DNA of 64,000 nt from JAIOSM01 sp023143455 (GCA_030632885.1 DAOVTW010000008.1:11975-75974), one strand, 5' to 3'. Shown: positions 8,431 to 17,902, numbered from the stretch's first letter. Numbers and translations are program-made. The notes: generated from the sequence alone by a model not told the origin.

Positions 8431-9333
8431 ATGGCTCTTCGAAAATTTTTCATAAAATTAGTTTTTATATTTTTACTTATCTTATTTTTTGCTCCTCAAA
8501 TAATAGCTCAAGAGTCTTTCTCTTTAGACAAAAAATCCTTTCTGTGGGAAATTAAATCTGATACTGCAATAGTTTTTATTCTAGGGTCTATTCATGTTGC
8601 TAATGAAAGTTTTTACCCATTAAATGAAACTATTGAGAATGCTTTTAATAGTTCATCTGCTTTAGTCGTCGAGTTAAACCCTTTAACATTAGATATGAAG
8701 AAAATGGAAGGGATTATATTAGAAAGAGGATTTTATAAAGGAGATGAGACTATTCAAAATAATATTACTGAAGATACTTTTAATTTATTAAGTAGTTTTT
8801 TCACGAAAAATTCTATTCCACTTCAAAGTTTTTTGAAGATGAAACCTACAATACTTGGAGTGACTCTTACTACTATTAAACTTGCTAAAATGGGTTATAC
8901 TTCAGAGTATGGCATTGATAAGTATTTCTGTCAAAAAGCAAAAGAAGGAAAACCAATTATTGAATTAGAAAAAATGGAAGAACAATTATCACTATTATTC
9001 GACATACCAAATGAAAACTCATTATTAAAATATACACTTATTGAATTAGAAAAAATGGAAGAATTATTTACAGGTATAATTGAATCTTGGAACCGCGGTG
9101 ACCACAAGGCTATAGATAATATTATGTTAAAGCCGTATGAAAAATCCTCAGAGTTTAAACCTTTTCTTGAAAAAATGTTTTATGAGAGAAATATCAAAAT
9201 GGTTTCAAAAATCAAGGATTTGCTAAGGGAAAATCAAAAATTCTTTGTTGTTGTCGGGGCAGGTCACCTTGTTGGAAAAAAAGGAATTATTCAACTCATG
9301 CAAAGTGAAAATTACAGCATTAAGCAGTTATAG
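8431..9333 (+). CDS. TraB/GumN family secreted protein
   Basis: The 300-residue protein has a clear N-terminal signal peptide (basic MALRKFFIK, then a hydrophobic run to ~25, cleavage near IIAQ-E). The mature part carries the TraB/GumN (PF01963) signatures: FILGSIHVANESFYPL, ALVVELNP in the middle, and VVVGAGHLVGKKGI near the end, which supply the conserved Gly-His pairs seen as possible metal-binding sites. Members are proposed metalloproteases but function is mostly unproven. It has its own AAGGAG site and probably its own transcript, 139 bases after rsmI. Confidence 0.82.
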   Translation: MALRKFFIKLVFIFLLILFFAPQIIAQESFSLDKKSFLWEIKSDTAIVFILGSIHVANESFYPLNETIENAFNSSSALVVELNPLTLDMKKMEGIILERGFYKGDETIQNNITEDTFNLLSSFFTKNSIPLQSFLKMKPTILGVTLTTIKLAKMGYTSEYGIDKYFCQKAKEGKPIIELEKMEEQLSLLFDIPNENSLLKYTLIELEKMEELFTGIIESWNRGDHKAIDNIMLKPYEKSSEFKPFLEKMFYERNIKMVSKIKDLLRENQKFFVVVGAGHLVGKKGIIQLMQSENYSIKQL

Positions 9334-9410
9334 CATAGAGAGTCTTTTATCTCTTAAGGCATTTCTCAAAGCCATGTCGAACGTTATTTCATATAATTTA
9401 AAGTTGCATT

Positions 9411-10865
9411 TTATAGAAGACTGATTTCTTTTATTTCTTTAAGTATTGAATTGGCTTCTTCTACTTTTTTATCATCTGAAAGAGTTTCTAAGGCTTTTAT
9501 CAGGTGGGTGCGCGCATTTTTATTATTTTTAATTCTAAAGTAGTAATGTCCCAAGTAGAAATGCTTGAGTCCTGGATTGTTTTCTTTACTATATATTTTA
9601 GCTATATAGTAATAAGCTTTTGGCAAGGCAGTGGCGGGTTTGTTGATTATTTTTTTCAGATTTAATTTTGCATCTTCCAGATTACCGAGTTCTAATTGAG
9701 CCTGACCTAAAGAGTAAAGTACTGCAGAGCTGACAACCGGGTCATTTTCAATGCCTTTAAGAATGTTGACTGCCTTTTGCGGCTCATCATTATGAAGGTG
9801 TATATTGCTTATCTCCAGCAGTATCAGAGGATCAAAAAGTTTAATGACCAGGGCTTTTTTTAAGTGTATATTTGCTTTGTCAAATTTTAATTGTTTTGTA
9901 AGAGCAAGTGCATAACCATAATGGTATGCTGCATTGTCAGGATTTTTTTGCAAGAGTTTTGCAAACAGTTTTTCAGATTCAAGGCTATTTTTATAAAGTC
10001 CAATAATTCGGTATTTAATCATATCAAAGTTATAGTTTGTATGTTTTTGTGCTGATTCTAATTTTTTAGGATAACGGGCAAGCATTACCTCAAGGGATGC
10101 TATCCTTGTTTTTGTTCCTGGGTGTGTTTTAAAATAATCCGGAATGTCATCAGTACCATAAAAATCTGCTTCTCTGATTTTCTTTAAGCCTGTCAGTAGC
10201 CCTGTGGGTGAAAAGCCTGTTTTTAACAAATAATCAAATCCTTTTTGGTCTGCTTCTATTTCATGTTCCCGGGTATAAGAAAGCATTGCGCTTTGCCCGG
10301 CAGCAAGTGAACCCATGGTAAGGGCCTGTCCAAAATCTCCTTCTCCTTGGCTACCAGCAAGAACCCCTGCTAAAATTCCGGCAAAAGTTGCAATGCTCAC
10401 AATTTTACTTTTATCAATTAATTGAGCAATATGTCTGTTGACTGAATGAGCTGTTTCATGGGCAAGTATTCCTGCTAATTCATCAACAGTATCAAGAGAT
10501 GTAATAAGACCTCTGTTTACAAATATATTTGCACCAGGTATAGCAAAAGCATTAAAGTCGCTGACATTAAGAACATAAAATGAATAATTGAATGGCTGGG
10601 GAGGTAGCTTTGAAGTAATTTCATTGCCAATGTTTTTAACCAGGTTCGCTATAATTGGATCTTTAATAATCAGACCAGTATTTTTTATTACGGTCATATA
10701 TTCTTTTGCAAGCTCTTTTTCTTTACCAATGGTCAATGCATTGGCTTCAGGGGAATAGTAAACACACATTGCAAAGGTATAAAAAAAACAAATTAGTAAA
10801 AAAACATAGTATTTAGTTTTTGTTTTTAAAATATCACCTTTCTCCTCTTTTATATGGTTCACCAA
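9411..10865 (-). CDS. Periplasmic M48-family metalloprotease with TPRs (BepA/LoiP-like)
   Basis: The protein has 484 residues. A hydrophobic signal segment (about 19-42) is followed by an M48 domain with HETAH (136-140) and the third zinc ligand in EHEIEAD (E202). The C-terminal 230 residues are TPR-like helical repeats, the plan of BepA/YfgC, which handles outer-membrane protein quality control. The start is uncertain: TTG 10865 or GTG 10862, both inside the preceding permease gene (32-base overlap), and no ATG fits before the signal segment. It is the last gene of the ABC importer transcript. Confidence 0.87.
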   Translation of the reverse strand: MVNHIKEEKGDILKTKTKYYVFLLICFFYTFAMCVYYSPEANALTIGKEKELAKEYMTVIKNTGLIIKDPIIANLVKNIGNEITSKLPPQPFNYSFYVLNVSDFNAFAIPGANIFVNRGLITSLDTVDELAGILAHETAHSVNRHIAQLIDKSKIVSIATFAGILAGVLAGSQGEGDFGQALTMGSLAAGQSAMLSYTREHEIEADQKGFDYLLKTGFSPTGLLTGLKKIREADFYGTDDIPDYFKTHPGTKTRIASLEVMLARYPKKLESAQKHTNYNFDMIKYRIIGLYKNSLESEKLFAKLLQKNPDNAAYHYGYALALTKQLKFDKANIHLKKALVIKLFDPLILLEISNIHLHNDEPQKAVNILKGIENDPVVSSAVLYSLGQAQLELGNLEDAKLNLKKIINKPATALPKAYYYIAKIYSKENNPGLKHFYLGHYYFRIKNNKNARTHLIKALETLSDDKKVEEANSILKEIKEISLL

Positions 10866-11754
10866 GGCTTGCCGGAGCGTTTAGCTTCCTTGGATCTTTA
10901 AAACTTATAAATAGTAACACAATAAGAGTTGTTGCATAAGGGAGCATGGCGAGAAAGTTTGGGGAGATGCCTAATGGTTGCAAAAGATATTGGAGTACAA
11001 ATATACCACCAAACAGGAAGGATGCAAAAATTGCTTTGCCTGGGTTCCAAAGCGCAAAAATTGTAAGTGCAATGGCAATCCAGCCTCTCCCGGCAGTCAT
11101 GCCTTCAATCCAGGATTTGCTATATGAAATTGAAAGATGAGCACCTGCCAAGGCAGAAAACCCTCCACCAATAAGTATGCAAATATATCTTATAAAAGAG
11201 ACATTTACGCCATGGGTTTCTGTAGCACCAGGGTTTTCACCTGTGGACCGTACTTTGATACCAAAACGTGTACGTTCCAGAAAAAACCATGAAATTAATG
11301 CAAGTATAATCGCAAGATAGAAAAACGGGCTCTGGTTAAAAAAGATTTTACCCGCATAGGGAATGTCAGAGAGAAAGGGGAGTGCCAATGAGTTCATTTT
11401 AATTGCAAGTGGTTTGCCAATAAATGGTTTGCCAAGCATGCCTGAAAGTCCTAGGCCAAGCATTGTAAGAGCAAGTCCTGAGACAACCTGATTTGCCTGT
11501 AAAGTAACAGAAGCAAAAGCATGTATCAGTGAAATAAGCATGCCTGCAATCATTGCTGCTGCAACTCCAAGCCATGGTTGACCTGTTAAAAAAGTAACAA
11601 TGAATGCTACAACAGCTCCCACAGACATGACTCCTTCAACACCTAAGTTGAGAATGCCGGAACGTTCGCATATTATTTCTCCCACAGTAGCAAGGAGTAG
11701 GGGAGTACCGGCTATCATCGTTCGTTGGAGTACGGAAATTATTATATCTTCCAT
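10834..11754 (-). CDS. BMP-type (nucleoside) ABC transporter, inner-membrane permease 2
   Basis: This 306-residue polytopic protein has the PF02653 (BPD_transp_2) core. ATVGEIICERSGILNLGVEGVM near the N-terminus and LSISYSKSWIEGMTAGRGWIAIAL are typical of the second permease (YufQ/NupQ type) of nucleoside/BMP importers. It abuts the first permease gene. Substrate is presumed to be a purine nucleoside or related compound from the family, not from direct sequence evidence. Confidence 0.9.
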   Translation of the reverse strand: MEDIIISVLQRTMIAGTPLLLATVGEIICERSGILNLGVEGVMSVGAVVAFIVTFLTGQPWLGVAAAMIAGMLISLIHAFASVTLQANQVVSGLALTMLGLGLSGMLGKPFIGKPLAIKMNSLALPFLSDIPYAGKIFFNQSPFFYLAIILALISWFFLERTRFGIKVRSTGENPGATETHGVNVSFIRYICILIGGGFSALAGAHLSISYSKSWIEGMTAGRGWIAIALTIFALWNPGKAIFASFLFGGIFVLQYLLQPLGISPNFLAMLPYATTLIVLLFISFKDPRKLNAPASLGEPYKRGER

Positions 11755-12843
11755 CTATTGAATCCCCTGAATCCTAGTTTGAATTCTTAATTTATTTTTT
11801 AAAAAGAAATCTCCCATAATCAAAAAAAATAGCAATATGCCATTTACTATCTGTACAGTAGCAGCAGGAAGACCTAAAGAAATTTGTATTGCATCTCCGC
11901 CAACCAGAATACCAGCAAAAAATATACCAGACACAATGGCATATAAAGGGTTGAGTTTTGCTAGCCAGGCAACAATTATTGCTGTAAATCCATATCCTGA
12001 TGAAATAGATGCAGGGTAACCAAGATAATGATGAATCCCTGCAATTTCACCTACTCCTGCAAGTCCTGCTGCGCCTCCGCTTATCATCATAACCAAAACA
12101 GTAGTCCTGAAAAAATTAATTCCTGCATATTTGCCAGCATCGGGGTTCTCTCCCACAACTCTTACTTCATATCCGAATTTAGTTTTATAGACTATAACGC
12201 AGAGTATAGCAGCAAATACAATTGTTATGAACAGAGTGGCATAGTGTATTCTTGATTCTGGTATAACATTTAATATAGCTGAGGCTGGAAGGTTATTTGT
12301 CCCGGGGAACCCAAAACGCTCTGACCCTTTCCAGGGACCAACTATTAGCATTGTTATAAACTCAGCACATATATAATTTAACATTAGTGTTGAGATTACT
12401 TCGTTTATTGAATATTTGATTTTTAATATTGCAGGAATAATTCCGCATATGCTGCCTCCTATAAAGCCTGCAATAAACATCATGGGAATAATAATAAATC
12501 CAGGTAAAGATTCACCAAAGGTTAGAGCTGTCCATGTTCCAAATAAAGCACCCATGAGAAGCTGACCTTCTGCACCTATGTTCCAGAATTTTGCTCTGAA
12601 AGCAAATGTGAGTCCTGTGCCAATAAGGATTAATGGAATAGCTTTGGTTATAGTCTCCTTTAAACCATATAGTGTCCCAAATGAATCAGCAAAGATTGCT
12701 GAAATAGCAAAAAAAGGATTAACCTTGCAGGCTAAAAATAGAAAGCCGATAGCAACAAGCCCTGCACCAAGAGAAAAAATATTGGTCATAAGAGAGCGTG
12801 TCTTTGTTATGTTTTCTCTGTCGTTTATTTTTATTTTAAACAT
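11755..12843 (-). CDS. BMP-type (nucleoside) ABC transporter, inner-membrane permease 1
   Basis: This 362-residue permease (PF02653) resembles YufP/NupP, with a cytoplasmic N-terminus, about ten membrane helices and the conserved FWNIGAEGQLLMGALFG and INEVISTLMLNYI segments. A TTG at 12849 lies in frame two codons earlier, but ATG 12843 is the better start. The gene begins inside the last codons of the ATPase gene, so the two are probably translationally coupled. Confidence 0.9.
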   Translation of the reverse strand: MFKIKINDRENITKTRSLMTNIFSLGAGLVAIGFLFLACKVNPFFAISAIFADSFGTLYGLKETITKAIPLILIGTGLTFAFRAKFWNIGAEGQLLMGALFGTWTALTFGESLPGFIIIPMMFIAGFIGGSICGIIPAILKIKYSINEVISTLMLNYICAEFITMLIVGPWKGSERFGFPGTNNLPASAILNVIPESRIHYATLFITIVFAAILCVIVYKTKFGYEVRVVGENPDAGKYAGINFFRTTVLVMMISGGAAGLAGVGEIAGIHHYLGYPASISSGYGFTAIIVAWLAKLNPLYAIVSGIFFAGILVGGDAIQISLGLPAATVQIVNGILLFFLIMGDFFLKNKLRIQTRIQGIQ

Positions 12844-14353
12844 ATTCAAGTGATCCTGCCATCATAAGTCCAATATCAGAAAGTCTTTTATCATCAGCAT
12901 CAAGAATTGCGGTGAATTTGCCTTCAAATATAATAGCTATTTTATCGCATAATTCAAAGATTTCATCTAAATCTTCTGAAAACAAAAGAATAGCACCACC
13001 AAGTTTTCTTCTTTCTAAGAGTTGTTCTCTTAAATACTGAGTAGCTCCGACATCAAGTCCATATGTGGGGTGTGAAGCAACTAATAGTGATGGCTCTTCA
13101 CTTATTTCTCTTCCTAAAATCAGTTTTTGAATATTTCCCCCTGAAAGGTTTCTTATTTCTGTATTAATGGGTGGGGCTGCAACATTAAATTTTTTTATAA
13201 GATTTTTAGTATGTGCTTTAATTTTATCATATTGAAGAAATGATTTTTTAGAATATTTACCAAGATGGTGTTGTTTAAGTATGGCATTGTCATAAAGAAA
13301 TAATCCCGGAGCAATTCCGAATTTTATACGTTCTTCCGGGACATGGGAGACTCCTTGGTCAAATATTTTTCGGGGCGAGATGTTTGTAATGTTCTTGCCC
13401 TTAATAGTTACACAGCCTGTAGAAATCTTTCTAATCCCGGTTATTGCTTCTGCAAGTTCTTTTTGCCCATTTCCTGCAACTCCTGCAACACCAAGGATTT
13501 CGTTTTCATGGATAGTAAAAGAAATATTTTTTAAAGCATATCTGTCTTTATCATCAAGAACACTGATATTATCAACATTAAGGACTGGTTTTCCAGTTTG
13601 TATTTTATCTTTTTTGATGTTAAAAACGACTTCTCTTCCGATCATCATTTTTGCAAGGCTTTTTTTATCAGTTTTATTGGTTTCAGCATCCCCAATTATC
13701 TCACCTTTACGCAAGACTATAACTCTGTCACACAATCCCATGATTTCATTGAGTTTATGGGAGATAAAAATTATCATGTGACCACGGCTTTTCATGTCGT
13801 TAAGAATCTTAAAGAGCTCTTTAGCTTCCTGGGGTGTCAGAACTGATGTCGGTTCATCTAAGATAAGAAGATCTGCTCCATTCAATAACGCCTTAATAAT
13901 TTCAATTCTCTGCTGTTCACCTGCTGAGAGCTGCCATACCTTTTTTGAAAGTTCAACGGGGAAATTGAATTTTTTAGAGAATTCAAGGACTTTTTTTTTA
14001 ATTTTAAGTTTTGGAAAAAAGAAAGGCGTGTCTTTATACCCTAATGCTATATTTTCAATAACCGAATGATTCTGAATAAGCATGAAGTGCTGATGAACCA
14101 TACCAATCCCATGTTCAATAGATGATAGAGGAGAGTTGATTTTTATTGTTTTGTTATTGATCTTAATTTCACCCGAATCAGGCTGGTAAAGACCATACAG
14201 GATGTTCATAAGAGTAGTTTTGCCAGCGCCATTCTCTCCAAGAAGACCTAGTATTTCTCCGGAGTTAATTTTAAGATTTAAATTTTTGTTTGCAAAAACA
14301 CTATGAAATGATTTTGAGATATTTTTCATTTCAAGGTTTTTAATTTTTCTCAT
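12836..14353 (-). CDS. BMP-type (nucleoside) ABC transporter, double ATPase
   Basis: The 505-residue protein has two tandem ABC modules. Module one carries GENGAGKTT, the signature LSAGEQQ and the Walker B LLILDEPTSVLT. Module two has a degenerate P-loop (GVAGNGQKEL) and a variant signature LSGGNIQK with SLLVASHPTYGLD in the Walker B position. This asymmetric arrangement is typical of sugar/nucleoside importer ATPases (YufO, RbsA-like). An AGGA site precedes ATG 14353. It follows the binding-protein gene after a hairpin-containing 96-base gap. Confidence 0.92.
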   Translation of the reverse strand: MRKIKNLEMKNISKSFHSVFANKNLNLKINSGEILGLLGENGAGKTTLMNILYGLYQPDSGEIKINNKTIKINSPLSSIEHGIGMVHQHFMLIQNHSVIENIALGYKDTPFFFPKLKIKKKVLEFSKKFNFPVELSKKVWQLSAGEQQRIEIIKALLNGADLLILDEPTSVLTPQEAKELFKILNDMKSRGHMIIFISHKLNEIMGLCDRVIVLRKGEIIGDAETNKTDKKSLAKMMIGREVVFNIKKDKIQTGKPVLNVDNISVLDDKDRYALKNISFTIHENEILGVAGVAGNGQKELAEAITGIRKISTGCVTIKGKNITNISPRKIFDQGVSHVPEERIKFGIAPGLFLYDNAILKQHHLGKYSKKSFLQYDKIKAHTKNLIKKFNVAAPPINTEIRNLSGGNIQKLILGREISEEPSLLVASHPTYGLDVGATQYLREQLLERRKLGGAILLFSEDLDEIFELCDKIAIIFEGKFTAILDADDKRLSDIGLMMAGSLEYV

Positions 14354-14388
14354 GCTGGTCCTGATTTTTTGGTTCTAAAAAGAAATTA

Positions 14389-14421
14389 CCGGGTTCTTTT
14401 TTTTAAAAAAAAAGTACCCGG
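14389..14421 (-). terminator. Hairpin between binding-protein and ATPase genes (attenuator-type)
   Basis: CCGGGTTC-T-run then A-run-GTACCCGG forms a near-perfect 16-base-pair stem with one mismatch and almost no loop. On the minus strand it lies just after the binding-protein stop and is followed by TAATTTCTTTTT. It may act as a partial terminator or an mRNA-stabilising 3' structure that lets more binding protein be made than ATPase, a known pattern in ABC operons. The function is inferred. Confidence 0.55.
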
Positions 14422-14449
14422 CTTTAAACACAAGTTTGAGACACAAATA

Positions 14450-15646
14450 TTATTTTGGGATTGAACCTTCTACATTGTCAACATAGTAGTCCATGGACAA
14501 AAGTTCGCCCTTTGAAGCTTTTGTTCCTTTTTTTATTCTGATTACACCTTTGTTATCCGTAATCGGACCTTCATATGGGTCAAAGAGATCAACACCTTGT
14601 TGCATCTGCTCATATCGTCTTAAAACAAGGTCATAGGCAGAAATTTCCCCAAATTCTTTTGAGTTTACCATTGCTTTTTTTAGATCACCAACAAATTTTG
14701 AGTTTATAATTTCATCTGGAGTACCACCCAGCATCGCAGCTTTTTCTTTGGCAAGCCACCAGATGTCTTTATTATTCCATGTATTATCTTTTATGCTTTC
14801 TAGAATTTTAACGTACATTCCACCCCAGTCCATAAGCTGACCTGATACTACCGAGTCAACACCATAGGGTTGCATGGGGCTGTAGTGACTGAATGTATAT
14901 ATCTGTTTACCCATTTCAGAATGTTCCTGTCCTACTTCAATCACAGCCGGAGTGTCTTCAGTGAAGGCAAGAGCATCACAACCTTCTGCAATAAGTGCCT
15001 GGGCTGCTTCTTTTGCTTTGTCAGGGCCATACCATGCATATGTCCATTTTACATGAACCTTAGCATCAGGGTTTACAGCTTTTAATCCAAGGGCGTAGGC
15101 ATTGATGTGACGAACGAGTTCAGGAATAGGAAAAGCTGCAACATAACCGATTTTATTGGTTTTTGTAAGTGCGCCGGCCATGATGCCGTTAAGGTAATAC
15201 ATTTGATAAAGATCGCCAAAATAAGTTCCAACATTGTCTGATCTTTTAAAACCAGAGCAATGCATGAATTTTTTGTCAGGGTATTTAGCACCTGCTGCTA
15301 CAGTGGCATCCATATATCCAAAGCTTGTTGTGAATACAACATCACATTTTTGTTGTTGAACAAGCCTGTCAATTATTCTTGGACTGTCAGCTTCTGTAAC
15401 TGCTTCTACAAAAACAGTTTCAAGCCATGGAAGTTGTTTTTCAGCAAAAAGTCTTCCTTGATTATGGGCGTGAGACCATCCATAATCTCCCACAGGACCA
15501 ACATAGATAAAACCTGCTTTTAGAGCACTTTCTTGTGGAATAGTTGCCTTTTTATCTGTTACATCAGGCGCATTTAATTTAAAATAGAGCAAGATCAATA
15601 CTAAACATAGGATCACCAATCCTAAAACAATATACAATTTTTTCAT
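14450..15646 (-). CDS. BMP-family ABC substrate-binding protein
   Basis: This 398-residue protein has a single N-terminal hydrophobic segment (about 4-24) and then a periplasmic BMP/Med domain (PF02608): AGFIYVGPVGDYGWSHAHN, VVFTTSFGYMD, KFMHCSGFKRSDNVGTYFG and YVAAFPIPELVRHINAY. Binding proteins of this family deliver purine nucleosides or related ligands to the downstream permeases. A Cys at 15 lies within the hydrophobic segment but does not make a good lipobox, so it may be membrane-anchored by the helix. It is first gene of the importer operon, with a good promoter upstream. Confidence 0.9.
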   Translation of the reverse strand: MKKLYIVLGLVILCLVLILLYFKLNAPDVTDKKATIPQESALKAGFIYVGPVGDYGWSHAHNQGRLFAEKQLPWLETVFVEAVTEADSPRIIDRLVQQQKCDVVFTTSFGYMDATVAAGAKYPDKKFMHCSGFKRSDNVGTYFGDLYQMYYLNGIMAGALTKTNKIGYVAAFPIPELVRHINAYALGLKAVNPDAKVHVKWTYAWYGPDKAKEAAQALIAEGCDALAFTEDTPAVIEVGQEHSEMGKQIYTFSHYSPMQPYGVDSVVSGQLMDWGGMYVKILESIKDNTWNNKDIWWLAKEKAAMLGGTPDEIINSKFVGDLKKAMVNSKEFGEISAYDLVLRRYEQMQQGVDLFDPYEGPITDNKGVIRIKKGTKASKGELLSMDYYVDNVEGSIPK

Positions 15647-15684
15647 CTTTTATACCCTTTATATTATTATTGTCAAAGATAAAT

Positions 15685-15713
15685 ATAATACGGATTTCTA
15701 ATTTTATAGTCAA
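15685..15713 (-). promoter_or_regulatory. Sigma70-type promoter of the ABC importer operon
   Basis: On the minus strand TTGACT (15713-15708) and TATTAT (15690-15685) are separated by exactly 17 bases, about 40 bases before the binding-protein ATG. Each hexamer differs from consensus by one base. Confidence 0.6.
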
Positions 15714-15810
15714 TAATATAAATAGTGCAAAATTTATTTTTTATCGACATAGTTAAATATTTATGATTAAATATCTCTTTTGTAATCTTAAGTTCATGGA
15801 GTATTAACAA

Positions 15811-16260
15811 ATGAGTCAAAAATTAGAATTGTTAAACCAAGTGGATATTTTTAAATCCTTAGATAATAGTGCCCAAAACAGACTTGAGAGTATCATGGAG
15901 AAAAGGGTAATCAGTGCAGGTGAAGACCTTGCTATACAGGGTGGGCAAGCTTTGTTTTTTTTCATCCTTATTTCTGGCAGGGTATTGTTATCTACAAAGG
16001 AAGAGAAGGCTGTGATTTTTAAAAAGCCTGGAGATTTTATTGGTTTTGAGCTGCTTTCTTTAAACGGTAAATATACAAACACTTTAAAATCTTTAATAGA
16101 TGGAGAGGTTTTTTTTCTTAACCGTGAAAAATTTCTTGAAATGATTCATGGTGATGCTACCATGGTCGAAAATATTATGAGCTTATGGGGAAATTATCTT
16201 TTAAAGACAGCTCCTTTTATTAAAAAACTTGATTTCACCGGAGCAGAATCTATTTATTAA
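15811..16260 (+). CDS. Cyclic-nucleotide-binding-domain protein (Crp-like, no HTH)
   Basis: The 149 residues form one cNMP-binding beta-roll: LFKSLDNSAQNRLESIMEKRVISAGEDLAIQGGQ, then FFILISGRVLL and KKPGDFIGFELLSLNGKY. The C-terminal part ends in a helix and there is no winged-helix DNA-binding domain, so it is not a complete Crp/Fnr regulator. A GGAG site precedes the ATG. Its stop lies 17 bases before the OadG-like gene, suggesting a common transcript and perhaps a regulatory role for that membrane complex. Ligand binding is unproven. Confidence 0.75.
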   Translation: MSQKLELLNQVDIFKSLDNSAQNRLESIMEKRVISAGEDLAIQGGQALFFFILISGRVLLSTKEEKAVIFKKPGDFIGFELLSLNGKYTNTLKSLIDGEVFFLNREKFLEMIHGDATMVENIMSLWGNYLLKTAPFIKKLDFTGAESIY

Positions 16261-16276
16261 ATGGAGGATAAAACAA

Positions 16277-16705
16277 TTGTACGGATTTGAAGCAATTAGC
16301 GCAAATAATGGGTGGTCAATAGCTGCCGTTGGTATTATTATTGTTTTTGCGGGATTGGTCGTTCTTTCTTTTATAATTTCACAACTTCACAAGGTTTTGG
16401 CTTTTATTGAGAACCCTAAGAGATTTGAATTTTTAAGCCCAAAAAAAAGCACTGGTAAAGAAGATAAATATGTTTTAACATCTTTATTGAAAAATCAGAA
16501 AGAATCAGCAAAGCAATTTTTTCTTCTTGTTAAAACAATGGAAGAACATTTTTCATTACCAAAGCTTATACGTCTGGCTGAAGTAAGCAATCTTGAAAAA
16601 CCTTATATTAATATTAATATTCTTCTTGATTCAGGAATTGTTGAGCCTGATTCAAAAGGCTATTTTCTTTGGAATGAAAATCGGTTTAAAAAGCTTATAA
16701 AATAA
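16277..16705 (+). CDS. OadG-like membrane subunit of a sodium-pump decarboxylase
   Basis: The 142-residue protein has one N-terminal transmembrane helix (GWSIAAVGIIIVFAGLVVLSFII) followed by HKVLAFIENPKRF, the pattern of OadG gamma subunits (PF04277), and a soluble, charged C-terminal part that is longer than usual and has a small HTH-like look (KLIRLAEVSNLEKPYININILLDSGIV). The start is TTG 16277, because GGAGG at 16263-16267 lies 9 bases before it. OadG anchors the carboxyltransferase to OadB in oxaloacetate/methylmalonyl-CoA decarboxylases. Confidence 0.65.
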   Translation: MYGFEAISANNGWSIAAVGIIIVFAGLVVLSFIISQLHKVLAFIENPKRFEFLSPKKSTGKEDKYVLTSLLKNQKESAKQFFLLVKTMEEHFSLPKLIRLAEVSNLEKPYININILLDSGIVEPDSKGYFLWNENRFKKLIK

Positions 16706-16774
16706 AATTCATATTTTTAAAGTTTAAGTCAAAAAAACAATTTACAACAAAAGATAATGTAGAAGGGAATGTAA

Positions 16775-17902
16775 ATGGATCAATTATTTGTCGAATTTTT
16801 TCAAAACACTGGTTTTTATTTATGCGACTATCGCTATATAATAATGATATTAATTGGTTTTATATTTATTTATCTTGGAATTGTAAAAGATTATGAGCCT
16901 CTATTACTGGTTCCTATCGGCTTTGGTATGCTTGTCGGGAATATTCCAATATTTAAAGGGCTTGGGCTTGGTATTTATGAAACTAACAGTGTTCTTCATT
17001 ATCTCTACTTTGGTGTAACTCAAGGTATATATCCGCCACTGATCTTTCTTGGAATTGGCGCAATGACGGATTTTTCAACCTTGCTTGCACGTCCTGTCCT
17101 TATGCTTCTTGGGGCTGCTGCACAAACGGGAGTCTTTTTAACATTCCTTGGCGCCCTTGCTTTAGGTTTTGAACCTAAAGAAGCTGCGTCCATTGGAATT
17201 ATTGGTGGTGCAGATGGGCCAACCGCAATATTTTTAACTGCAAAACTTGCTCCAGCCTTGATAGGTCCAATTGCTGTTGCAGCTTATTCATATATGGCTC
17301 TTGTCCCTGTTATCCAGCCTCCTATTATGAGGCTTTTAACAACAAGAAAAGAACGACTTATCAGGATGGAAGAGCCCCGGGTTGTTGGTAAAAAAGAAAA
17401 AATTATTTTTCCTATTGTTGCGTTTCTTCTTTGCTGTTTTCTTGCACCTGCTGCCTTGCCGCTTCTTGGAATGCTTTGTTTTGGAAACCTTTTAAAAGAG
17501 GCTGTTGTGACTGAACGACTTGCCCAGACTGCAAGAACTTCTTTGATTGATACAGCAACTATACTTCTTGGGTTGACAGTGGGAGCAAGCACCCAGGGAG
17601 ATGTTTTTTTAACACCGGCATCAATTAAGATTTTTGTTCTGGGAGCTGGTTCTTTTGCTGTAGCAACTGCAGCAGGTCTGATTTTTGCAAAAACAATGAA
17701 TCTTTTTTTAAAAACAAAAATTAATCCTCTGCTTGGTGCAGCAGGTGTTTCTGCTGTTCCTGATTCAGCAAGAGTTGTACAGATGGTTGGTCAAAAAGAA
17801 GATCCGTCAAATTTTCTTTTAATGCATGCCATGGCGCCTAATGTTTCCGGTGTAATCGGTTCTGCTGTTGCAGCAGGTATACTTTGGAGCTTTATGGCTT
17901 AG
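16775..17902 (+). CDS. Sodium-ion-translocating decarboxylase, beta subunit (OadB-like)
   Basis: The 375-residue polytopic protein (PF03977) has the hallmark GGADGPTAIF, with the ion-path Asp at D147, and LVPIGFGMLVGNIP and LLGAAGVSAVPDSARV segments typical of OadB/MmdB/GcdB. These subunits couple decarboxylation of a biotin-bound carboxyl group to Na+ export. No alpha carboxyltransferase or biotin carrier lies nearby, so those must be elsewhere. The last 11 bases overlap the end of the convergent DUF362 gene. Confidence 0.9.
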   Translation: MDQLFVEFFQNTGFYLCDYRYIIMILIGFIFIYLGIVKDYEPLLLVPIGFGMLVGNIPIFKGLGLGIYETNSVLHYLYFGVTQGIYPPLIFLGIGAMTDFSTLLARPVLMLLGAAAQTGVFLTFLGALALGFEPKEAASIGIIGGADGPTAIFLTAKLAPALIGPIAVAAYSYMALVPVIQPPIMRLLTTRKERLIRMEEPRVVGKKEKIIFPIVAFLLCCFLAPAALPLLGMLCFGNLLKEAVVTERLAQTARTSLIDTATILLGLTVGASTQGDVFLTPASIKIFVLGAGSFAVATAAGLIFAKTMNLFLKTKINPLLGAAGVSAVPDSARVVQMVGQKEDPSNFLLMHAMAPNVSGVIGSAVAAGILWSFMA

